Shown here: one piece after another, positions 1 to 9,800 of the stretch
How positions within the stretch are numbered: the stretch's first letter is position 1
Layout: each line of letters begins with the position of its first letter
Program-made: the position numbers and the translations under genes
Assembly (NCBI RefSeq): GCF_040054535.1
Contig: NC_090777.1
Location: 15,787,501-15,851,500, forward strand
Direction of reading: 5' to 3'
Length of the DNA stretch: 64,000 nt
DNA from: Antennarius striatus
Lineage: Eukaryota; Chordata; Actinopteri; Lophiiformes; Antennariidae
The notes under the pieces: generated by a model
Seen by the model: only the letters and a program-made list of their open reading frames with translations
What the model was told of the DNA's origin: nothing
The model's database searches: none

Positions 1-253
1 CAATTCCAGGACTGAATCACAAGTGGAGGTTTACTCAGTCAGGAATAATTTGTTCAGTTGGTTTTTTTTATCACGAATGATGCTCAAAGTGCGGGTTTCC
101 AGTACGGCCCTTTAATTCATTTTTTTGAACTGTAATATGATTGTGATACAAAGATGGAACTGATATGTAAACCAGGGATACAAAACATCTACAAACGAAT
201 CTCTGGTTTTCTTGTGCAACTAGTGAAAGAGTTCACTATGAGAAGCTCCTTAC

Positions 254-2425
254 GTGACGTAGGGTCCTTTGGCCAGACGGGCTAAATACAGACCTGCTCC
301 ACCCATTCCCAAACAGATGAAGATGACCTGGGGGATGAGCTGAAAGAGAGAGATCATCAGAACATTCAATGATTTCAGTCGTATTTTATTTAACATATGT
401 GATTCATGTTGCTGGTCTAACACCTCAGTTCCTCTTTTTTTTCTTTTTTTTTTCTATTTTCTTTCCTTGTGTCTTTTTCTGAAACTTCCTCTCTGTTATT
501 TCCAACTCTGGGATTCTTGACTTCGTTCATTTCCCAAGATCTCTGTGGATTCGGTCTTTGAGCTCCCACCTCAGCTTTCTGGTTTGTCTTTGAACCACAA
601 GTCAAATCTTCCAGTGTTATCATTGGTATTGGGATTTTTGGCTCTTACCCCGAGCCTTTAAGTTTTTACATCACATTAAAGGGAATGTATTGTAATTGTC
701 AGTGTTTGTGTGTTCGTCCGTCCGTCACTCTACTAAATGTCTTCACAACCGTTGTGAATAGATTGATGAAACAAAAAGCACATTACTCAGGCAGCAAAGG
801 GGATGAAAATGAGATGATGACCTCGACCTTGAGAAAACTAGGTCAAGGTCAAATGTCAACTTTTGTACACTCAGGAACCAGATAAGATAGAAAGACGAGG
901 GAGAGGGCAAGTATGAGTAAGACTAAAGATCAAAGCTACAGCTTTGATCTATGAAAGTAGGTCAGAGCAATACCTTTGATCTTTGACCTATGCAAATAAG
1001 TGAGGGTAAAATTTTGAATTCAGGGGTGTTGCGGAATGCTGCAGTCTCTGACTGCATTGGTTCTAATTTGTGTTTGCATCTGGTTCGTCCAAATTGGACT
1101 TATTCTGCTGAACTGACAGACCTGTGATTTAACCAGGAAGGCATCTCTATTCACCTTAGCTTGCTGCTCACCAAACTAGCCAATACTGGCCAACCTAAGC
1201 CTTATTGATGGGGGATGGAATTGAGTCCTTATTATGACAGAAAAGATAAACTTATTCTCTGCTTTGCATCAGCCTCAGTCAGCTGAAAAACTTTTAAAAA
1301 GGGCAGATGCAGCATTTTTCTATTGTTATTCAACTGCAAGAAACTCTTCTCTGAATAGTGTCATTCATCAACAATGAAACCAGCGGAAAGTTATTATATA
1401 TTCTGACTGATTTGTACTTGAGGAGATTTACATGAAGTGGGTAGTGAAGTAGTGAAGTAGTTAATGTTTCCTGTGCCTGATTTTGGACCACATGCATCAT
1501 TTATTTGACACTTCTTGTCTACAGATTATTATGAAGATTAATTGGTGGCCTCACGATGCAGTAATGAGCATCACAGATATAGCAGAACTATACATACATC
1601 TTCTTCTTTTCCTTTCGGCTTTTCCCTTCAGGGGTCGCCACAGCGAATCAGTTGCCTCCATCTAACCCTGTCTTCTGCATCCTCTTCTCTCACACCAACT
1701 ACCTTCATGTCCTCTTTCACTACATCCATAAACCTCCTCTTTGGTCTTCCTCTAGGCCTCCTGCCTGGCAGTTCAAAACTCAGCATCCTTCTACCAATAT
1801 ATTCACTATCTCTCCTCTGGACATGTCCAAACCATCTCAGTCTGGCCTCTCTGACTTTATCTCCAAAACCTCTAACATGTGCTGTCCCTCTGATGTACTC
1901 ATTCCTGATCCTATCCTTCCTGGTCACTCCCAGAGAGAACCTCATCATCTTCATCTCTGCTACTCCTAGCTCTGTCTCCTGTCTTTCCCTCAGTGACACA
2001 GTGACATAACCCACTGTCAGAGAGGCCAGACTGAGATTGTATATATTTCAATTCTCAAAAATTTCAGAAACAACTTTAATACCTTATTCCTATTGTTCGA
2101 ATGGACCAAGACGAACGTGTCAAAACATAGCATTACTCTTGAATGTGTCACGTCATACTATAAAACATTCCATTACAGAAATCAGCCACAGGGTTGGGGT
2201 TACCCAGTGGTTACTCCAACACTGTCATTCTATTAGCATGTTTGTTTTCCTATTTAATTAATTTTTTTTTTTGTATTTTTATTTGAATTACTAATCTTCC
2301 CAACATATTATTATTCAGTTTTTTCTACCATCATTTGGTTTCTTTACAGAGGATTCTATGCACGCTGAAATACTATTTCAATTATAAAAAATTTGCCAAA
2401 TTCGAAGATCCTCCATGTCGCCACA

Positions 2426-2524
<99 letters not shown>

Positions 2525-3353
2525 TGTGTGTGTCTGTGTCTGTGTCTGTGTGTCTGTGTGTGTGTGGCCTGCCTTTCTGTCTGTCAGGATAATCAGTCTT
2601 ATCAAGGAGCTGTAGAGTCTCACAGGGTTTTCCTCCCTCCCTCTAATTCTCCTGGGAGTCCAAAGACAAGTTCAAACTCACTGTCACTTCACTCTCTGAC
2701 AGCATACCTGCTTAAAAGTGTAGAAATAATTCTGTCCCCTGTAGGAACAAGTCAGATTTTTTAACTTTATTTTATTTTAGCAAGTAACATGTTGTCAGTT
2801 TTCTGTGTAAAAAATAAGGATGTCAGCCAAGATGCATTAACTTGAATTTTAAAGTAAGTATTCAGAAATGGGCACAGCATACAGAGACTGAGGTCACCAT
2901 AGTGATCCACCAAGAGTCAGAACTATTTGGATTCTTTAACACCTAACAATAGAGACTTTGATTTTGTTACACACTTTTAATGATAGGACTAGTGTGTGAT
3001 TTCCCAGTTGTCCCAGTTCTTATGACCAGGTCTTTGCAGCAGCCAAAGAGGAATATTCGGTGGCATTAAAGGGAAACATGAGAGTTACACCAGGCCATGT
3101 TCATTAAGGTGTGCATCTTTATGCATCTGTTACATGATCCATCTACTGGATCCCTTCAGAATTAAAATAAGATCAGACAAGACTTTTAAGCCATTTATTT
3201 ACCAACACTACACATTTAATCAATTGTCTTTGCATGTGGTAACAAAGTGCTGTCTGCACATTTAAGGGTAAAAAAGCAACATAAATGCTAGAAATAGAGA
3301 TTACTTACGCCTGGGTACCTCTTAACCTGCCCTGCTAGTGTCCGAAAAATCAT
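254..3353 (-). CDS. NDUFA4/COXFA4-family protein, first two exons (3' part off the window)
   Basis: Minus strand. Exon 1 runs 3353-3309 (15 codons, ATG at 3353-3351, peptide MIFRTLAGQVKRYPG) and ends at a GTAAGT donor. Exon 2 runs 339-254 after a CTCTCTTTCAG acceptor and starts LIPQVIFICLGMGGAGLYLA, then RLAKGPYV, ending in phase 2 at a GTAAGG donor. The joint is in frame. The short basic N-terminus (Q-x-K-R-x-P), one membrane helix beginning L-I-P, and L-Y-L-x-R-L-A are the pattern of NDUFA4, NDUFA4L2 and NMES1, small inner-membrane proteins associated with cytochrome c oxidase. The conserved C-terminal half (W-D-x-K-N-N-P-E-P-W region) would be in exons left of base 1. The intron holds a LINE fragment and a TG array. 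The family is fairly certain; which paralogue is not. Confidence -1.
690..1030. repeat. Probable unclassified interspersed repeat with short palindrome
   Basis: AT-rich non-coding sequence with repeated AGGTCAAGGTCAAATG/GGTCAAAG-type words and a hairpin at 927-950 (two 11-base arms, AGATCAAAGCT and its complement, 2-base spacer). This looks like fish dispersed repeat sequence, but no terminal repeats or coding remnant were found. Low confidence. Confidence -1.
1595..2017 (-). mobile_element. 3' end of an RTE-like LINE, truncated
   Basis: The minus-strand frame 2014-1628 reads as the C-terminal tail of a LINE polyprotein: K-M-x-R-F-S-L-G-V-T-R, D-R-I-R-N-E-Y-I-R-G, R-L-R-W-F-G-H-V-Q-R-R, then G-R-R-P-R-G-R-P-K-R-R-F-M-D-V-V-K-E-D. 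It ends about 30 bases before a short 3' UTR. Reverse transcriptase and endonuclease are missing, so this is a 5'-truncated dead copy. It lies in intron 1 of the NDUFA4-family gene. A second, shorter copy of the same family is at 63634-63800. Confidence -1.
2431..2568 (+). repeat. (TG)n microsatellite
   Basis: About 137 bases of TG, with TCTGTG interruptions at the 3' end. The right flank GGCCTGCCTTTCTGTCTGT is also found right of the TG array ending at 40661, so both arrays probably came with the same dispersed repeat. Confidence -1.
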
Positions 3354-4104
3354 TTCAGATGTGTCAAAGCAGCCTGTGAGATGGACACTGATTTGGTCTT
3401 TCAGGTCCTGGTTATCAGCAGCCAAAAGATTTTCACAACTGCGCACAGATAGAATTTGGACCTGTTGCTCTCTGCATGAGGAGGAAGGAGGAGTGGGAGG
3501 AAGAAGAGGAGGAGAACAAGGTCATTTGCATCTGATTACAGCCTCTTCTGTTCTTTTGTTGGCGTGTTTAGCCTGAGCTGGACACTATGGAGCAGTTCCT
3601 CCTCAGATGATTATGTGTTGTTGACTTTTGTCCAGGGCAGACTCGGCTGATGTTGGTATCGTGGGGCTCCATCAGTTTGTTTCCTTCACTGAAAAATTCT
3701 CAGTCCTTTGGGAGCTGACTGGAGGAAATGGAAAAGTATATAAACACTGTAGCCTAGCAAAGGTCAATGGGCTAATATGTGTGTCCAGCTCATGTTAATG
3801 AAACATAATGACATTGCACATGACAGAAAATCAACTGATATCTACATTGACAAAGACTCACACATAGGGATGCTGCTGTTTGAGGCCGGAGTGTTGCTGC
3901 CACTGAAAACAATGAGACAAACAACAAATAATGAACCCACAACTGTTGGATTTGCAGAGAAGTATGTTGTTGTTTTGTGGAGCATTTTTTAATTTTTTGA
4001 TGGTTAATGATTTATGTTCTAACACTCAGTTTTGTGTTATAATCATCATGTTCGCTTTTTTGTTATAGAGCAGTCACCAATCACTGAGAAACACACCAAC
4101 AGAG

Positions 4105-5504
4105 TGTAGCCAGAGGCTATTTTCCTCCCTGTCACTGTTTGGCACTGTGTCAGCCTTTTACGCACAGCTGTGGCGCACTGATGGGGGGGGCGGTGCTACG
4201 CACACTGTTATATTCAGGTGCGTGCGGTCGCGCCCGCTCTCCCCTGCTCCTCGTGCACTCCCGTAGTGGCTGTGGCTCAGCGTGGCCGCAAATTGTTTGG
4301 CGTGGCATCGGCAGCTCAGTTTCCCCAGACGGCTTCCCATTTGGGTGGTTTGAACCTGTCGTGTGGTCGCCATTTAGGTACCCAACCGTCTCGCCCAGGT
4401 AAGCACCCTGCCATCTTTCCCTCCTGTGGGTGCGTAATGCGCACTGTGGTGACGCGATCTCCACCTGTTCCAGTGTGGCTGGCTGTCGGGGGCCGAGGGA
4501 GAGGGGCTGACCTGTGTGGAGCTCTGCTCAGCGCGTCTGTCTACCTGCCCGCTCTGGTATGTTAGTTTGCGCTTTGTCCGCCTTCGTTTGCTGTGTTTCC
4601 ATGCACCAGCTCATTAACATCTCTGTGTAAATCCCAGGCTGTGTACCCCAGGCGTGTTTGAGACGCACATCCTCCCGTTGCCTGGGGTGTGCTGTGCTTG
4701 CGGCGCGCTGGCCATTACAGGACACCACGGACCACTACTCCTTGGGCCACGCTGCTACCCTGGCTCTTCTCATTAGCCCTGGCTCTTCTCATTAGCCCTG
4801 GCCTTTTTTTTATAATGGCTTAGTCTTGGCCCTTTTATACTGGTTTTATTTCATACTGGCCCTCTTAACCATTTTATTGAAGTATGGCACATTTGATTTT
4901 GGATTATTTGGCTCTTTGACTTTACTTTTGTTCATTTGGTTCTTATTTTGGTTCTGTTCTTATTTTGGTTAATTCATTCTCAGTTACATTTTGTTATTTA
5001 CCATTAGTTTATTGAATTAGTTTGTATATTTAAATCATGTGAATTATCATTTAGTCCACACCAGTTTGTGCTGTTCTGTTGTTTTAATTGTTTTTCCTTT
5101 TCTGTTAGGTGCTGCGGGCTGACAGCGGCAGTTTTATCCTTGGTGGTGGCGCGTTCTTCACGATCCCTTTTTTTGGTTTGAGTGTGTGCAGTGTCACTGG
5201 GTGATTCGTTTGATTTTGGTTGTCCCTGCCGCTTGGTAAGCCTGGAGCCCCAGCCCTTATTTCCTTTTGACCCCAGTGCTCACCCTATAGTACGGCATAA
5301 CTGGTGTGTGCCACATATTGTATTATTTTAATTCTTTTGTTAATAAAAATTTGTTTGTTTTAATGGAAAACAGTCTCGCCCCAGTGGTATAACGGACCTG
5401 TGTGATCAATCTGAGTTTAGGATTTCCTGGGGTGCAATTCCCCAGGTGGCGTTGTCGACTCAATTCCGGTATTCCTCACCACCCCATACTCTGCTCTCGC
5501 CACA
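4105..5504 (+). mobile_element. 5' LTR of Ty3/Gypsy element
   Basis: Starts TGTAGCCAGAGG, ends CGCCACA, 1,400 bp. The 3' LTR at 11063-12462 has exactly the same length. The only difference noticed is T at 4126 versus C at 11084. It carries an AATAAA at 5342-5347, a short tandem duplication near 4760-4796, and a tRNA-like stretch near 5376-5456. The flanking AGAG (4101-4104) matches AGAG after the 3' LTR, a probable 4-bp target-site duplication. Open frames inside the LTR are the same in both copies and are not considered genes. Confidence -1.
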
Positions 5505-5507
5505 TTC

Positions 5508-5586
5508 TGGCGTTGTCGGCAGGATTCCGGTATTCCTCACCACCCCATACTCTGCTCTCGCCACATTCTGGCGTTGTCGGCAGGAT
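5508..5586 (+). other. Duplicated tRNA-Ser-type primer binding site
   Basis: TGGCGTTGTCGGCAGGAT occurs at 5508-5525, three bases after the LTR, and again at 5569-5586, exactly 61 bases on. Its complement matches the 3' end expected of vertebrate tRNA-Ser (AGA/UGA type) with one mismatch; the tRNA sequence is recalled, not computed. The 61-bp unit carries the primer site plus a copy of the U5 end. A third, imperfect copy starts at 5447 inside the LTR. Confidence -1.
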
Positions 5587-5757
5587 ATCACATTTAAAGG
5601 GGCAGAGACTTGTTTTCCTTTTTGTTATTAGTTCCCCCCCCCCCCTTCTTTGGTATATTTGTGTTGCTAGTGAGAGCCAGGGCAGCAGTGTTGTCCTAGG
5701 ATCCAAATTTTTTTTTTGTTAGTAGTTAGGGTTTGGTGCAGCGTACCCGCCGTCAGC

Positions 5758-6843
5758 ATGGAGGAGGAGGTGCAGCAGCTTAAGGAGCTGGTGTTGCAGC
5801 TTAAGGCGGACAATGAGCGACTTCGTCAGGAGCGGGCTGCTCCCATGGCGGGCTCTGGCGGGGCCGGCTCCTCTTCCTCCGCCCACGACAGTCATGTCCC
5901 ATCTGCAGGAGGTGCCACTGCTGCTCTCGAGCGGCTGGTGCTAATACCAAGAGAACGGAAGTGTCCCATGTTCAATGGTAAGACCGGTATTGGGATAGCT
6001 GAATGGGTAGACGAAGTGCAGGCGTGTGTGCGGGCCCGCCACCTTTCTGCTGCTGACCAAGCCTTTTTCATCTTTGATCATTTGGAGGGAGAAGCGAAGG
6101 AGGAGATCAAATTTCGATCTAGTGCAGAGCGAGGAGACCCATCCCGGGTACTCGCCATCTTAAAGGAGCTATATGGCTGTCCTCAGTCCTATGTCAATCT
6201 ACAGCAAGCTTTCTTCTCTCGTCACCAACTTGAGGGAGAGACGCTCCTGGAGTTCTCCTTGGCTCTTATGGCTCTGATGGCCAAGGTCAAACAGTGTGCA
6301 CCTGATGGGATGCCCAATGCCGATGTTCTCCTTCGTGATCAATTTACTGAGCATGTTCTTGATAGTTCTCTCCGGAGGGAACTTAAACAGTTTTCTCGCA
6401 GGCAGCCCACTGCCACTCTGTTGGAACTACGGGGTGAGGCTATCCGGTGGGAGAGGGAAGGTCTTCCAGGGGGTGCTAGGGGCCGCAGCTTCTCCTTGCC
6501 ATCAGCTTATGGCCTGCAGTACGGAGTGCAGGGTTGTGTTCAGCCAACTCCTACTGTCACTTCACAGGGCCCAGGTTTCGGTGAGCTGATGGATCTCTTG
6601 GAACGCCAACAGGAGCAGCTTAATCGTCTCACGCAGACTGTAGCCTCCCTTGGGGCTTCTCGCCCCCAAGGTCGGGCTCCCCGCAATGGCCCTGTAATCT
6701 GCAGGAGGTGCCAGCAGCCTGGCCATTTTGCTTGTGAGTGTGATGGAGAGCGGGCTCCCCCTCGAGCCAGGGCTAATTCTGTTGCTGGGTTAAGTGCAAA
6801 TACTGTGGGACGCCCACATTCTTCCCATCTGTCGGAAAACTGA
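5758..6843 (+). CDS. gag: Gypsy gag (capsid and zinc-knuckle) protein
   Basis: 361 codons from ATG 5758, the first ATG in a frame opening after the leader. The N-terminus (about residues 1-40) is a Glu/Gln/Leu-rich coiled coil. The middle resembles a retrotransposon capsid (W-V-x-E-V, later Y-G-C-P-Q-S-Y and L-L-E-F-S-L-A-L). One CCHC knuckle, C-x2-C-x4-H-x4-C, starts at residue 315. It ends with TGA at 6841. Gag packages element RNA into cytoplasmic particles. The pol frame is -1 relative to gag and opens at 6777, overlapping by 67 bases. The frame is intact and consistent with a recently active element. Confidence -1.
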   Translation: MEEEVQQLKELVLQLKADNERLRQERAAPMAGSGGAGSSSSAHDSHVPSAGGATAALERLVLIPRERKCPMFNGKTGIGIAEWVDEVQACVRARHLSAADQAFFIFDHLEGEAKEEIKFRSSAERGDPSRVLAILKELYGCPQSYVNLQQAFFSRHQLEGETLLEFSLALMALMAKVKQCAPDGMPNADVLLRDQFTEHVLDSSLRRELKQFSRRQPTATLLELRGEAIRWEREGLPGGARGRSFSLPSAYGLQYGVQGCVQPTPTVTSQGPGFGELMDLLERQQEQLNRLTQTVASLGASRPQGRAPRNGPVICRRCQQPGHFACECDGERAPPRARANSVAGLSANTVGRPHSSHLSEN

Positions 6844-9800
6844 AGCCCGCTGAGCTGTCGAGCCACAGCTCAGCTGGGGAGTCTTTAGGCTCACAGGGAG
6901 GTGCAGCAGCTGAATTGGTTGCTTCTTGTCCTAACATTGATGTCTCCATTGGGGGAGTCACTGTCTCCTGCTTGGTGGACACAGGATCCATGGTGTCTAC
7001 CATTACAGAGAGCTTCTTTCTGGAGCGGTTTGCACCTTGGGGCCATGATCGCCTTCATTCTTGCCACTGGCTACAGCTGCGAGCAGCTAACGGCCTGGCA
7101 ATTCCATACATCGGCTACTTGGAGCTCGACGTAGAACTTTGTGGCAAGGTGATGCCTCGCTGTGGGATCCTTGTTGTTAAAGACCCCCCAGGTGCCATCT
7201 CTTCTGTTCCTGGAATCCTGGGAATGAATGTGCTTCGCCGATGTTATAGAGATCTCTTTGGTACATTCGGCCCTTCTCTTTTTGATTCTCCTTCGGTCTC
7301 ACAGGCACCTGGCCCAATCATTGCAGCTTTGCAGAAGTGCCATCAGTCAGTCAGCCCAGCCCCAGAAAGCCCTACAGGTGCTGTGCGGGTTCGGGGCAGA
7401 CAAGCCGTGCGCATACCTGGGGGGATGATGAAGTTGGTTGCTAGCACCTGCTCTGAACGGTTTTCTGGCCAAAGCGTATTGTTCGAGCCTCCTGAAGGTG
7501 GTCTGCCTGCTGGTCTGCTGGCATCTCCTTGCTTGGTACCGGTCGTCCGGGGTACAGTGTATGTCCCTATAGTTAATGTTGGGACAACTGAGGTTCTCCT
7601 TTACCCACGGACTGGTCTTGGCACCTTAGGAGTTGCTCAGGTTGTCAGCTTGCCTGCTGGTGTGACAGAGGAGGAGTCCATGTTGGCAACTGTTTCCTCC
7701 CAAACCGTGCTCCCCTCAGTGTTAAGTAAGGTAGAGTCACTTGACCTGTCTGCACTGACTGATCAGGAGCAGACCAGTGTAAAGTCATTGTTGCACAAGT
7801 ACTACTCAGTGTTTTCTGCCCATGATGGTGACCTGGGCTGCACCAACCTCATTTCACATGAGATACCGCTACTGGATAACGTTCCGGTTAAGCAGAGGTA
7901 TAGGCGCATTCCTCCATCGGAATACGAAGCCGTGAAGACTCATATTAACCAACTGTTAGAATCTGAGGTCATTAGGGAGAGCAGCAGCCCCTATGCGTCA
8001 CCCATAGTGTTGGTCCGGAAGAAGGATGGCAGTTTGCGTCTCTGTGTGGATTACCGCCTCCTGAACAGCAAAACCAGGAAGGATGCATTCCCCTTGCCTC
8101 GTATCGAGGAGAGCCTGGATGCACTTTCAGGGGCCCGCTGGTTTTCCACGATTGATCTGGCCAGTGGTTATAACCAGGTTGCCGTATCTGAGCCAGACCG
8201 GCCTAAAACCGCCTTCTGTACACCTTTTGGCCTTTTCGAGTTTAACCGCATGCCTTTTGGTTTGTGTAATGCCCCAGGCACGTTCCAGCGGCTGATGCAG
8301 AGGATGTTTGGTGATCAGCAGTGTCAGTCCTTACTGCTTTACCTGGATGACATCATCGTATATTCCTCCTCTGTTGAAGAACATCTGCAGCGGCTGGAAA
8401 TGGTGCTCGGGCGACTTCAGAAGGAGGGCCTAAAGGCAAAGCTTGAAAAATGTGCATTCTTTCAGCGGGAGGTTGGTTACCTGGGGCATGTGATTTCAAG
8501 CCAGGGGGTCTCCACAGACCCCAAGAAAATTGAAGCGGTGGCTAACTGGCAGCGCCCCAGCCATGTGTCCGAACTGCGCTCCTTTTTAGGTTTCGTCAGT
8601 TACTATCGGCGTTTTGTAGAGGGCTTTGCCAAGCTGGCAGCTCCCTTGCATCGACTGGTGGCCGAGTTGGCAGGCACCAAGTCAAAGAGGAGGTCTGGTC
8701 AGGATCTGCGAGCTGCGTGGACAGCTCAGTGTGAAGACAGCTTTGAGGCCTTAAAGGCAAAGTTGCTGTCTGCCCCGGTCCTCACCTATGCCGACTTTTC
8801 ACGCTCCTTTATTCTGGAAGTCGATGCAAGTCATAGTGGCCTTGGTGCTGTCCTCTCCCAGGAGACTGACAGCGGTGTCCGACCGGTGGCCTATGCCAGC
8901 AGGGGTCTGCGGCCCACTGAGCGCAACATGTCCAACTACAGCTCTATGAAGCTGGAATTCCTTGCGCTCAAGTGGGCCATGACCGAGAAATTCCGGGAAT
9001 ATTTGTTGGGGCATAAATGTATTGTCTACACTGATAACAACCCATTGAGTTATCTCCAGTCTGCAAAACTTGGGGCCACGGAGCAGCGTTGGGCTGCGCA
9101 ACTTGCCGCTTTTGATTTCGACATCAAGTATCGTTCTGGCCGTAGCAACAAGAATGCTGATGCGCTGTCACGACAGTATGTGCCTGGTCCCCTCCATGGG
9201 ACTGAGTCTTTGCCTGGTACTGCAGTTCCAGCTGATTTTCAGCTTGACTCTAACCTAGGCCCTGTAGTGTCAACCACTCAGCATATGGTTTCTGTTCTCC
9301 CCTCTCATTCTGTTGCTGACCTCCAGTCCTTGCAGGAGGATGATCCCCTCCTAAAGACGGTGTTGCCATTTTGGCGACGTAAGGTACGACCAAACTGGGA
9401 TGAGCGCCAGCAACTTTCTAAGGAAGCCCTGGTTCTGTTGCGTCAATGGGACCGTTTGGTGGAAAAAGATGGGGTACTTTTTCGTCAGGTCTTCCGCTCA
9501 GACGGGGGAGAAGGGTGTCTCCAACTTATCTTGCCTGCAGTTCTAAAGCAGGAGACCTTGAACCAGCTCCACCAAGAACACGGTCACCAGGGCATTGAAA
9601 GAACAACAGACTTGGTCAGACAGCGTTGCTATTGGCCAAACATGTCTGCTGACCTCAAGCAGTGGGTCTTGGCATGCGAGCGCTGCCAGGTCGCCAAGGA
9701 CTCTGGACCTAGGACTCACAGCTTCATGGGCCGCTTGCTTGCCTCCCGACCTAATGAGATCTTGGCCATAGATTTCACGCTGTTGGAGCCTTCTCGAAAC

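Noticed and set aside
4139-4728. Open frames inside the LTRs (also 11000-11686)
   Set aside because: They are duplicated only because the LTRs are duplicated; no family features and they overlap promoter/R regions.
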